From: JABCYV01 sp963729325
GTDB lineage: Bacteria; Acidobacteriota; Terriglobia; Terriglobales; Acidobacteriaceae
Assembly (NCBI GenBank): GCA_963729325.1
Contig: CAVSNS010000027.1
Span: 1 to 64,000 of the forward strand
Direction: 5' to 3'
Length of the DNA stretch: 64,000 nt
Below, piece by piece: positions 36,951 to 45,267 of this stretch (its first letter is position 1; each line of letters starts with the position of its first letter). The notes under the pieces were generated by a model, which ran no database searches, was not told the origin of the DNA, and saw only the letters and a program-made list of their open reading frames with translations. Made by a program: the position numbers and the translations under genes.

Positions 36951-38489
36951 ATGGCCCAGACAGAGGTGACGCCGGTAGTGCAACAAAAAGTCGGGAGGCT
37001 GGGTGATCCCTGTGCCATGGTGATCTTCGGAGCGGCCGGCGATCTCACCCGCCGCAAATTGATTCCCGCCCTGTATAACCTCGCGAAGAGCGAATTGCTA
37101 TCACGCGAATTCGCCGTGGTAGGAGTGGCACGGACAAAAATCTCAACCGAGGAATTCCGCAAGAAGGCTACGGAAGATATCAAGGAATTTGCCACCGAAA
37201 AAGTCGATCCCGACGTGTGGGAATGGTTCGTTCGCCGTCTGTATTACCTGGCTGGCGACTTTGGCGACAAAAATCTCTTCTTGCAGCTGAAAGATTTGCT
37301 CGACAAAGTAGACCAGGACCACTCCACCCATGGCAACCACTTGTACTACATGGCGACGGCAGCAAACTATTTCGGTTCCGTGGTCGAGCAACTATCTGCC
37401 GTCGGGCTCATGGAAGAGAAAAATCAGCAGTGGCGGCGCGTGATTATTGAGAAGCCCTTCGGCCATGATTTGGAATCCGCTCGAGCGCTTAACCAGCAGC
37501 TTCTCCGTGTGGCTGGAGAAAAACAGATCTACCGCATTGATCATTATCTGGGCAAGGAAACCGTCCAGAATATTTTGGCTCTCCGTTTCGCCAATGGAAT
37601 TTTCGAACCCATCTGGAATCGACGCTACATCGATCACATCCAGATTTCTGTCACCGAAACGGTGGGAGTGGAACAGCGCGGCAGCTATTACGATCAAGCT
37701 GGGACGCTGCGTGACATGGTGCCCAACCACATCATGCAACTCATCAGCCTCACCGCCATGGAACCTCCGGTCTCCTTCCGGGCCGACGCTGTCCGCGATG
37801 AGCAGGCCAAAATCCTTCACGCCATTCAGCCCTTGAGCGCGGAGGATGTCTTGAGCCGCACCGTCCGCGGTCAGTATGGCGAGGGGTTCATCGGCGGAGA
37901 GCGTGTGCCCGCCTACCGCGGAGAGGATGGCGTGCCGGAAGACTCCAAGACCGAAACCTTCGTGGCCATGAAGCTTTCGATTGACAACTGGCGCTGGGCC
38001 GACGTTCCTTTTTATCTCCGCACCGGAAAGCGCATGCCTGCGCGCCACACCCACATTCTTATTCAGTTCCGCCGCGCTCCGTTGGTCTTGTTTCGTGAGA
38101 CTCCGGTGGATGCACTCATGCCGAATCAGCTGGTGCTGCACATTCAGCCGGAGGAAGGCATCTCATTGCGTTTTGCCGCCAAGGTCCCCGGTCCATCCAT
38201 GCGCCTGGGTGCTGTCGATATGAGTTTCGAGTATCAGGACTACTTCGGATCACAGCCTAGCACCGGCTACGAGCGCCTATTGCATGACTGCATGATCGGC
38301 GATGCCACACTTTTTCAACGAGCCGACATGGTGGAAGCCGGCTGGTGCGTCGTCAGCCCCGTACTGGACGTGTGGAAAGCGCTGCCGCCCCGGAATTTTC
38401 CCAATTACGCCGCAGGCACGTGGGGTCCTAAGGACGCCGACGAACTTTTGGAACGCGACGGCCGTGTCTGGAGGAACTCCGAAAAATGA
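36951..38489 (+). CDS. zwf: Glucose-6-phosphate 1-dehydrogenase
   Basis: Converts glucose-6-phosphate to 6-phosphoglucono-lactone with NAD(P)+. The 512-residue length is typical. Motifs: IFGAAGDLTRRKLIPALYNL (nucleotide binding), VIIEKPFGHDLESA, RIDHYLGKETVQN (substrate binding and catalytic His) and LRTGKRMPARHTHI. It lies 33 bases after gnd and its stop overlaps the start of glk by four bases (atga), indicating translational coupling. Confidence 0.97.
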   Translation: MAQTEVTPVVQQKVGRLGDPCAMVIFGAAGDLTRRKLIPALYNLAKSELLSREFAVVGVARTKISTEEFRKKATEDIKEFATEKVDPDVWEWFVRRLYYLAGDFGDKNLFLQLKDLLDKVDQDHSTHGNHLYYMATAANYFGSVVEQLSAVGLMEEKNQQWRRVIIEKPFGHDLESARALNQQLLRVAGEKQIYRIDHYLGKETVQNILALRFANGIFEPIWNRRYIDHIQISVTETVGVEQRGSYYDQAGTLRDMVPNHIMQLISLTAMEPPVSFRADAVRDEQAKILHAIQPLSAEDVLSRTVRGQYGEGFIGGERVPAYRGEDGVPEDSKTETFVAMKLSIDNWRWADVPFYLRTGKRMPARHTHILIQFRRAPLVLFRETPVDALMPNQLVLHIQPEEGISLRFAAKVPGPSMRLGAVDMSFEYQDYFGSQPSTGYERLLHDCMIGDATLFQRADMVEAGWCVVSPVLDVWKALPPRNFPNYAAGTWGPKDADELLERDGRVWRNSEK

Positions 38490-39469
38490 TTCTGGCAGGC
38501 GACATCGGAGGCACCCACGCCAGGCTCGCCTTCTTCGATGTTTCTGATGACCACTTCAACCTGATTTCAGCCTCAGTTTTTCCCAGCCGCGAATACGGCG
38601 GCCTGGATGAGATCGTCGCCAAATTCGTTCACGCCAGCAACGTACACCCCGACACTGCCTGCTTTGGCATCGCAGGGCCGGTCCGCAACGGTCGCGTGGA
38701 GGCTTCGAACCTTCCCTGGATTATCGACTCGAAGCGACTCGCTGATGAACTGAAAATTCGAAAGGCCCTGCTCATCAATGATCTCGAGGCCAACGCCTGG
38801 GGCATTCCTGGTCTCGATCCCGAAGATGTGGTCGCGCTCAATCAGGTGAAGGGAAATCCCAAGGGCAACCAGGCGGTCATCGCTGCCGGGACCGGACTCG
38901 GCGAGGCCGGCATGTTTTGGGATGGATCGCGACACCACGTCTTCGCGTCGGAAGGAGGTCACACGGATTTTGCCCCGCGCAACGACCTCGAAGTGGATTT
39001 GCTTAACTATCTCCGGGTCCGCCACGGACACGTCAGTTATGAACGGGTCGTATCCGGCCCCGGCCTGGTGAATGTCTTCCATTTCCTGCGCGACACCGGC
39101 CGGGGTACAGCTCCGAAATGGCTGACTGATGAGATGACGCATGGCGACCCTGCGGCGGTGATTTCTCGAACCGCTATCGAGGGCAAGTGTCCATTGAGTG
39201 AGCAGGCCCTCGATCTATTTATCTCGATCTATGGAGCGGAGGCTGGCAACCTCGCGCTCAAGGCCATGGCCACTGGGGGAGTCTTTCTGGGCGGTGGCAT
39301 CGCGCCTAAGATGCTGCCCAAACTCGCCGGACCGTTGTTCATGCAGGCCTTTGTCGGCAAGGGCCGCATGCAGGCCCTGCTCGAAGCGATTCCGGTAAAA
39401 GTCGTTGTCAATGAGAAGACCGCTTTGCTGGGTGCCGCGCGTTGTGCGGCAGTCAGAACAGCGGCGTGA
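38486..39469 (+). CDS. glk: Glucokinase
   Basis: Phosphorylates glucose with ATP, feeding zwf and pgi in the same operon. The 327-residue protein has the Glk-type (non-ROK) phosphate-binding motif LAGDIGGTHARLAFFD, INDLEANAWGI, VIAAGTGLGEAGM and EGGHTDFAPR. It shares an atga overlap with zwf and is followed 12 bases later by the lactonase gene. Confidence 0.95.
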   Translation: MILAGDIGGTHARLAFFDVSDDHFNLISASVFPSREYGGLDEIVAKFVHASNVHPDTACFGIAGPVRNGRVEASNLPWIIDSKRLADELKIRKALLINDLEANAWGIPGLDPEDVVALNQVKGNPKGNQAVIAAGTGLGEAGMFWDGSRHHVFASEGGHTDFAPRNDLEVDLLNYLRVRHGHVSYERVVSGPGLVNVFHFLRDTGRGTAPKWLTDEMTHGDPAAVISRTAIEGKCPLSEQALDLFISIYGAEAGNLALKAMATGGVFLGGGIAPKMLPKLAGPLFMQAFVGKGRMQALLEAIPVKVVVNEKTALLGAARCAAVRTAA

Positions 39470-39481
39470 GGGAAACCTGAC

Positions 39482-40229
39482 ATGCCCTCCCAACCCGAAA
39501 TTCGTATCCTGAACACCCCCACTGATTTATTTCAGGCCGCGGCCAACGAGTTCGCCAAGGTCGCGTCCGACGCGGTAAGCCGGCGAGGCCGGTTTTGCGT
39601 TGCATTGTCGGGTGGTTCTACGCCCAAGAGGCTCTACGCGCTGCTGGCAACCATGCCGTCGATCCCCTGGGACAAAGTTTGCTTCTTCTGGGGCGACGAG
39701 CGTCACGTCCCCCCCGACAGCCCCGAGAGCAACTACCGCATGGCCAATGAGGCTTTGCTATCCAAGCTCCCGGTGCATCCGGGAAATGTGTTCCGAGTTC
39801 ACGCCGAAGAAAAAGATGCCGATGCCGCCGCCCAGCGCTTATGAGCAAACTATCAGGACATTCTTTAATTTGCCGGCGGGCGAATTTCCCCGCTTCGATC
39901 TGATCCTGCTCGGAACTGGACCCGAGGGGCATACCGCTTCCCTTTTCCCTGGCTCGTCCGCACTGGAGGAGAAAACCCGGCCGGTCGTCGCCAACTGGGT
40001 GGATAAGTTCCACACGTTCCGCATCACTTTCACGTTCCCGGTGTTGAATCAAGCCGCTTGCGTGATGTTTCTGGTGAGTGGCGCGGATAAGGCTCCGATC
40101 GTCCATGAAGTCTTGGAGAACCCCCGCGCCGACTTACCTGCCCAGAAGGTGCGGCCGATTGACGGCAGGTTAATCTGGATGTTGGATCGCCCGGCTGCCA
40201 GCGCTCTTTTGCAATCACGGGCCTCCTAG
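39482..40229 (+). CDS. pgl: 6-phosphogluconolactonase, frameshifted
   Basis: Hydrolyses 6-phosphogluconolactone, the product of zwf. The first frame (39482-39844) encodes FCVALSGGSTPKRLYALLAT and FFWGDERHVPPDSPESNYRM, then stops after AAQRL. The family sequence resumes in another frame as AYEQTIRTFF and continues with LGTGPEGHTASLFPGSSALE to the stop at 40229. One base too many near 39835-39842 explains the break. Restored length is about 248 residues, normal for DevB/Pgl. It overlaps the convergent diguanylate cyclase gene by four bases. Confidence 0.9.
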
Positions 40230-41050
40230 AATACTGGCACGAGGTTGTGTTTTCTGGAATAGAGCTTGCGGTCTACAGCACGTAGCGCGTCTTCAGAATC
40301 CGTTCCCGTGACATAAGGCGCCAGCGCCCAACTGAACGACAGCTCGTAACTTTTCTTGTTATTGAGATTCCATTGTTCGGTCTCGCGAATCAGCCGCTGT
40401 ACCGGGTAGTCGGCCTGCTCCTCGCTGGTTTCCGGCATCAAGATTAGAAATTCGTCGCCTCCCTGCCGGAATACTACGTCGCCACCACGAAAAATCGTCC
40501 GCAGCATACGGGCGAAATCGACTAGGACCGCATCCCCTTCCAGCAGACCGCACTTGGCATTGATAGCGCGGAATCCGCTGAGATCGATGGCGAGAAAACT
40601 GAGACTGCTCCCCACTCGATTGGCACGCGCGACTTCCGTGGGAATCAATTCGTTCATCGCGCGGCGGTTTAGGAGCTGGGTCAACGGATCGATTAACGAA
40701 AGATTCTCCAGCCGCTCATTCATCACCAGCTCACGAATCAGAGCCCGGCGCGTGGCGTTCAGAGTCAGCTTCTGTCCCAGGAGATAGATATTGACCAGCA
40801 GGATGAGAGAGATCAATCCGAAGAATAACTGTGGCAAGTATGCATGTTCTATGCGGATGACACGTTGCGACCAAACCAGATTCGGCAGTAAAAAGGCACA
40901 CATTCCTCCGGTGAGCACAAGGATGACCAGAATCCCGATGGACCACAGCTGCAGGTCACGGCCGGAAAGGTGCTGAATCTGTTGTTGAATTTCTTCCGCA
41001 CGCGCCAGCATGGAGGGCTGTGTCGCATGCTCTGCCTTCGCTTCGGACAT
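40226..41050 (-). CDS. Membrane-anchored diguanylate cyclase
   Basis: Start MSEAKAEHATQPS is chosen because ggaggg lies six bases upstream; an in-frame upstream start (41071) is less likely. The protein has two membrane helices (IGILVILVLTGGMCAFLLP and LPQLFFGLISLILLVNIYLL), a short coiled coil, then a GGDEF domain (DPLTQLLNRRAMNE, RQGGDEFLILMPE) with the active-site motif intact. No RxxD inhibitory site is evident in the usual place. It should make c-di-GMP, the ligand of the PilZ proteins in this window. Confidence 0.92.
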   Translation of the reverse strand: MSEAKAEHATQPSMLARAEEIQQQIQHLSGRDLQLWSIGILVILVLTGGMCAFLLPNLVWSQRVIRIEHAYLPQLFFGLISLILLVNIYLLGQKLTLNATRRALIRELVMNERLENLSLIDPLTQLLNRRAMNELIPTEVARANRVGSSLSFLAIDLSGFRAINAKCGLLEGDAVLVDFARMLRTIFRGGDVVFRQGGDEFLILMPETSEEQADYPVQRLIRETEQWNLNNKKSYELSFSWALAPYVTGTDSEDALRAVDRKLYSRKHNLVPVF

Positions 41051-41222
41051 CTTCCCTCCTTCCAGGGCCACACGTTCGCTTTCGCCGGACTGCCGGGCTA
41101 TAGGATTTTGTACCCCGCGAGAAGCGGAAGGAATCCGGAAAGCAGCTTACAGGATTACTTTCGTAATCCCGAAAAGGAAAGGAACAGACTCGACCAGGGT
41201 GCCGCTGCCCGGCGAGATTAGG

Positions 41223-41630
41223 CTATAAAGCGCGGGCTGAGGTGTCGCGATAAAAGGAGACGTCGTCGCTGAGGAGCGCTTCAACACCTTGAACAACTTC
41301 TAGGCCGCGACCTTTGGTAATTGCTCCTCTGAAGCCGGCGCGGCGGGCAGCTTGTACCAGTTGGTCGGAGACTTGTTGGACGCTGATGAGTAGCATCGGG
41401 AGCCGGGGATTGACTTTGGAGATCCATTGCGCCGCTTGCATGCCGTTCATGACTGGCATGCCCAAATCCAATATCGCGAGGTCAGGCGCAGCTTGCGCAA
41501 CCTTTTCAATGGCCTCGACGCCGTTGACCGCCTCGCAGCATACTTGCCAGTCACTGTGTCTTTCGAGCAGCCGGCGCAACAACATCCTTATCGTGGAGTC
41601 ATCGTCCGCAATCAAGATCCGGATCGGCAT
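41223..41630 (-). CDS. Single-domain response regulator (CheY-like)
   Basis: A 135-residue receiver with all phosphorylation residues: acidic triplet (LIADDDSTIRM), phospho-acceptor Asp in LAILDLGMPVMNGMQ, a serine in LLISVQ and lysine in AITKGRG. It has no output domain and no partner kinase next to it. The sequence of the receiver resembles NarL-type response regulators, so it may have lost an HTH. It lies behind the cyclase gene on the same strand, separated by about 170 bases. Confidence 0.9.
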   Translation of the reverse strand: MPIRILIADDDSTIRMLLRRLLERHSDWQVCCEAVNGVEAIEKVAQAAPDLAILDLGMPVMNGMQAAQWISKVNPRLPMLLISVQQVSDQLVQAARRAGFRGAITKGRGLEVVQGVEALLSDDVSFYRDTSARAL

Positions 41631-41879
41631 ACTAACCCTCCCAAGAAGCTAAGGAGGCGGACCCACGTGCGCTCGCCTTCGAGAGTCCAACCGGTAGCCA
41701 GGCAGGCCAGAGCGGCCTTGCGGAGAGACAAGTGGACTGTCATAATTAGTGACGCCTCCATCGTGCGACGGCAATACCGTTCATACTGTAGAAACCGTAA
41801 CTATTGTGGTACCAAACCGTACTTAGGATTATGGGTTTGTACTCGGTCCATATTCTTTCTCCTCGCCCTCATTCCTCAT

Positions 41880-41984
41880 TCATCGTTGTTGATGCATGGG
41901 ATCACTCTGCGGCAGAGTGGGACGCCCCCGCTTGAACGCGACGAAAAACAGTGACAAGACAATTATGGTGAGCGCCAGGATCAT
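41880..41984 (-). CDS. Possible 34-residue single-pass membrane peptide
   Basis: Reads MILALTIIVLSLFFVAFKRG and then a polar tail. It is a hydrophobic helix with basic stop-transfer residues. No good ribosome site is seen; the frame is open further upstream to about 42073 and may be the end of a longer decayed ORF. Confidence 0.3.
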   Translation of the reverse strand: MILALTIIVLSLFFVAFKRGRPTLPQSDPMHQQR

Positions 41985-42094
41985 GACGCCCAAACCGTGA
42001 GAGCGCTTGCCGACTATCAAGCTTGTATCCCCATGGCGAGTCCGAAACTGGAGTCGAGCCCGATAACTTCACACTTCCATCCATCTGATGAGAC

Positions 42095-42229
42095 TTAGAC
42101 GGACTTCTCGCGCTCTAAAAACCTTCTCTGTCCGGCCGAGGGCCCAAGAACAACCGCCAGCATCGCCCCAAGCCCGATTCCAACCAACAGGAACGTTACC
42201 GCAGACCGCACATCGTATTCAGCTCTCAT
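42095..42229 (-). CDS. Small single-pass membrane protein, 44 residues
   Basis: ATG at 42229 (or the GTG just before it) begins MRAEYDVRSAVTFLLVGIGL, continuing through a glycine-rich hydrophobic helix (about residues 10-31) to a basic C-terminus (GQRRFLEREKSV). The pattern is like YtxH-type or other tiny envelope proteins. It sits in the 674-base gap between the receiver gene and the DUF5818-like gene, all on the same strand. The remainder of that gap shows nothing else I can support. Confidence 0.5.
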   Translation of the reverse strand: MRAEYDVRSAVTFLLVGIGLGAMLAVVLGPSAGQRRFLEREKSV

Positions 42230-42304
42230 CACAGCACCTACAAAATGAGGTTTGCATCAGGGAGCGCCGGCTCGCGGAGGCGCTACCACACAACTGCCCG
42301 GCCA

Positions 42305-42766
42305 CTATGCTGCTTCCTCAATGTTCTGAACTCGGATCACCTTGGTATTTGCGTTCACGGTTCCAGTCACCTTCACCTGTTTTCCTTCGAACCGCTTGGC
42401 TCTGTCCTGGTCATCGAGCTGATAGGTCACATTGTCCATGGTCTTCAGCACGTACTCAGTTCCTGTCCTGACGATGATGCCGGAGAACGTTTGTCCCGAA
42501 CTCTCTGCCTTGCGTTCTGAGTCCGATCCTTTAGCTGGAGTTGCCTGGGAGTTATTCGGCGGCGCTTGCTCCGGTTGTTGATCCGGCAGCTCGGGTTTTA
42601 CGGACGGAATGGGCTTTGGTTGTTGCGCTTGTGACCAAACGATGGCCGGCCATTCTTCAGCGGTGGGAAACTCTGGTTGGCTGGCTGAAAGACTCTCAGC
42701 GGATCCGGCCAAGCAAAAAGCGACTAGCAAAATCACACCGGTGAGGGAGCTCACAGATCGTTTCAT
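42305..42766 (-). CDS. Secreted DUF5818-like protein
   Basis: The ATG at 42766 follows ggaggagtgcat. A signal peptide (MKRSVSSLTGVILLVAFCLA) precedes a Pro/Gln-rich linker (residues about 35-85) and a small beta-domain (FSGIIVRTGTEYVLKTMDNV, then YQLDDQDRAKRFEGKQVKVT). This matches the DUF5818 pattern, an OB-like fold found in Acidobacteriota secreted proteins. The biochemical role is unknown. Confidence 0.75.
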   Translation of the reverse strand: MKRSVSSLTGVILLVAFCLAGSAESLSASQPEFPTAEEWPAIVWSQAQQPKPIPSVKPELPDQQPEQAPPNNSQATPAKGSDSERKAESSGQTFSGIIVRTGTEYVLKTMDNVTYQLDDQDRAKRFEGKQVKVTGTVNANTKVIRVQNIEEAA

Positions 42767-42968
42767 ATGCACTCCTCCGACCTTTGATTAAGGAATGCAC
42801 GAAGCCTGCCACTCTGTTATCGACTCTTCGCCTTCATTTTGTTCGGGATAAGTCGCTCGGGAGAAACGCTAGCGGAAGTTTCGGGTGAGGATCGAGAAAA
42901 ACCGCCCTACAGCGAATGCTGTATGTGTGACCAGCCTCGCCAGGAAGATTCGGCTCAGGGGATCGAAG

Positions 42969-43415
42969 TCACGGATAGTTGACGTTCACCAATACATTGT
43001 GTCCGTCTTGCCGGCGGAAAGTGACTTCTACTTTCTGGCCCGCGGGTAAAGCATTCCGCATGTCGCCTTCAAACACCATAAGCTGGGGCGAGCTAGAACC
43101 ATTGGCAAGCGTGACAATAGATTTATTCGGTTCTCCCACATTCGACTCATAGAAGACAACGCTCTCCACCCTTCCCCGCTGCATGAGTCCAGAGGACGTC
43201 GCGCTGGGCGAGCCGAAAACTTTCGTTCCCGTTGAAGTGCCAGTCATTTTCTTGCGCAATTCAAATACAGCGTTCATGCCGAGAATAGAGGACATGGCCA
43301 AAAGGATCAGCGACATGAACAGCCCATCCACGGTTGTGATCGAACCGTAGACTACGATCCAAACAATTCCAAGAAGCGGGATGAACGCCAGTAACAGGGA
43401 CATGACCAGCATCAT
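42969..43415 (-). CDS. Membrane protein with C-terminal soluble domain, unknown function
   Basis: Two N-terminal membrane helices (MSLLLAFIPLLGIVWIVVYG and LFMSLILLAMSSILGMNAVF) are followed by a hydrophilic region and a small beta-rich domain (VESVVFYESNVGEPNKSIVT to the C-terminus). The C-terminal part resembles domains that bind or modify envelope proteins, but no family is firmly recognised. It is separated from neighbours by 100-200 bases and is probably transcribed alone. Confidence 0.6.
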   Translation of the reverse strand: MMLVMSLLLAFIPLLGIVWIVVYGSITTVDGLFMSLILLAMSSILGMNAVFELRKKMTGTSTGTKVFGSPSATSSGLMQRGRVESVVFYESNVGEPNKSIVTLANGSSSPQLMVFEGDMRNALPAGQKVEVTFRRQDGHNVLVNVNYP

Positions 43416-43513
43416 AGGGTTTTCCGGAGACCGCTCGTGCTAGAAGCTGACAGCTCAACAGATTAGCAAAAAACCAAGCGGGTATTCATCTTCGCAGTAG
43501 TATTAGGTCTGGA

Positions 43514-43921
43514 TCAGGCGCAAGCGTCGCGCCAGTCATCGATTTCTCTGAGACCTTCGGCACGAGTCTGCTCAAATAGACGAACCCGGTGCCGAGCATG
43601 CTCAAATTCATGGATGTCGGCCCAGACTTCAGCCTGCCAGGGTTCAAGGTGAACCGCGGATTCCCCGCAGGTGGCGCATCGGGTATGCAACTTTCGAATT
43701 ATCCGTACGGATGCGGGGCCCGGTGGTAATTCGATGAAAATACACCGTACTTCCTTGATGTCGTCGTTATCTCCGATAACGTGTTCGTAACGCAGCAGAA
43801 AACCGAAACCGAGCTTGCGCGCTTCCAGTTCGGCCTCGGCGCGGGTGTGAAAAGGGCCGTATTCCGCTCGCAATTGCTCGGTCGAGTCGCAGGCCATCCA
43901 AAAGGTTTCCTTATATGTCAT
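43514..43921 (-). CDS. Uncharacterised cytoplasmic protein with CxxC motif
   Basis: ATG follows gaggtaggta. The 135-residue product starts MTYKETFWMACDSTEQLRAE and has an acidic-aromatic N-terminal half, a single CATCGE pair near residue 82 and a His/Glu-rich helix (WADIHEFEHARHRVRLFEQT). No signal peptide or membrane segment is present. I do not recognise the family. Confidence 0.6.
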   Translation of the reverse strand: MTYKETFWMACDSTEQLRAEYGPFHTRAEAELEARKLGFGFLLRYEHVIGDNDDIKEVRCIFIELPPGPASVRIIRKLHTRCATCGESAVHLEPWQAEVWADIHEFEHARHRVRLFEQTRAEGLREIDDWRDACA

Positions 43922-44224
43922 TACCTACCTCAGGGTCGCCCTTGTGCTCGCCGGGAGAAATGCAGAGTCGTGCCGGGAACCGCCTGGGGAAGAGTGCAAT
44001 TGAAATGCCGCATAGATTCTCTTAACTTACTGTGCCACAAGCATTTAACTTGCCAACCGTAGATTGACAGAAACTCAGGCCGCAAGCTTTTGCAGCGTTT
44101 TCCTCTTCGCATCCTGCTTTCGGTGCTTTCGTCGGTCACTTGGCACGCGTTCCCGCCTCGATTAACATCCGTCATTCTCGAGTTCCATCTCGCGCTTATA
44201 GCGAAATGGTATCGTCGGAGCGTT

Positions 44225-44884
44225 ATGGGTCAGCGCCGGGAGGCACGAAAAGAGGTCCGACTCCCTGTCCGCATCTTCGGCACCGACGCCGCCGGGCGGA
44301 CCTTCTCCGAAAATGTGTTCACTGTCGACGTCAGTCATGAGGGCGTGAGACTGAACGGCGTACAGGCTAAACTCAAGATTGGGGAAACCATTGGTTTAGC
44401 TTACGGCCAAGGTAAGGGACGATTCTCAGTAAAGTGGGCGGGGCAGACCGGCACACCCAAGCAGGGAGAAATTGGATTACAGAACGTTTCTCCCAGTAAG
44501 CCGCTCTGGGATTTCCCCTTGCCACCTTCTGCATTCGACAGCTACAGAGGCCCGACGACGAAAGGGCCGGAGCGACGAAGGCATCCCCGGATGAAATCGA
44601 TGAACTCAGTCGAAGTTCATCCGGAAGATCAGACCGCTCCCATCTGGGGTAGAGCGACCGATCTCAGCGTGGGAGGATGTTTTGTTGAGATGCAAGTCCC
44701 GCTGCGAGAGGGTTCGAAAGTAAAAGTGGGACTCTGGGTCAATGAAACCAAGTTGTGGGCCACCGGCAAGGTCGTGAACAGCCGCCCGGGATTCGGAATT
44801 GGGATACAATTCGCCGAACTCTCCAAGGTCGATGCCGATCGCTTGCAGCAGTTTCTCCGGAGCATCGCCCGGTTGCCCATATAA
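44225..44884 (+). CDS. Protein with two PilZ-like domains
   Basis: ATG at 44225 starts MGQRREARKEVRLPVRIFGT; the longer frame from 44090 has no support. Domain 1 (residues about 3-100) has REARKEVRLPVRI and VDVSHEGVRLNG. Domain 2 (about 120-218) has RRRHPRMKS and DLSVGGCFVEM. Both contain the RxxxR and D/NxSxxG signatures of c-di-GMP binding, so tandem binding is plausible. The second domain is closely related to the PilZ protein at 29864 (APIWGRATDLSVGGCFVE against TPIWGNLANTSLGGCFVE). Confidence 0.85.
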   Translation: MGQRREARKEVRLPVRIFGTDAAGRTFSENVFTVDVSHEGVRLNGVQAKLKIGETIGLAYGQGKGRFSVKWAGQTGTPKQGEIGLQNVSPSKPLWDFPLPPSAFDSYRGPTTKGPERRRHPRMKSMNSVEVHPEDQTAPIWGRATDLSVGGCFVEMQVPLREGSKVKVGLWVNETKLWATGKVVNSRPGFGIGIQFAELSKVDADRLQQFLRSIARLPI

Positions 44885-44994
44885 GGAAGGTCTGGGTAGC
44901 CGCAACTTCTCTGTTGGAACCATGTTTCACCAGCTCACAGAGATGAGCCTGCGTACCCAGCAGCATGGTCTGCCTCGAAACCTACGGATGCCCA

Positions 44995-45267
44995 CTATGC
45001 GGGACGAGCTAGATCGGCAGGGCCCGTGCTGTTGTCTGGGGGCAAGCCGAATTCATCCTTCCATTTCTCGCCTCCATGACTGGCCACGTACAGGGCAAGC
45101 TCCAGACGGCTCCAAACCCCTAGTTTGTCGAATGTATTACGCAAGTAATTCTTCACCACCTGCTCCGTGGTGCCGATAGCCTTGGCAATGTCACGGTTGG
45201 TGCGCCCTTCCCAAACCAAAGTTGCAACCTGCATTTCTCTACTAGTCAACCGGTCACGTGGTGGCAT
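44995..45267 (-). CDS. Stand-alone LuxR-type HTH protein
   Basis: The 90-residue protein is little more than a LuxR HTH: LTSREMQVATLVWEGRTNRD, then TTEQVVKNYLRNTFDKLGVW, with a short acidic tail. There is no receiver or ligand domain, so activity must be set by expression or partner binding. Its start overlaps the end of the upstream HTH ORF by 22 bases, indicating co-translation with it. The overlap shows that the two HTH genes were a pair before the upstream transposase was joined. Confidence 0.85.
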   Translation of the reverse strand: MPPRDRLTSREMQVATLVWEGRTNRDIAKAIGTTEQVVKNYLRNTFDKLGVWSRLELALYVASHGGEKWKDEFGLPPDNSTGPADLARPA

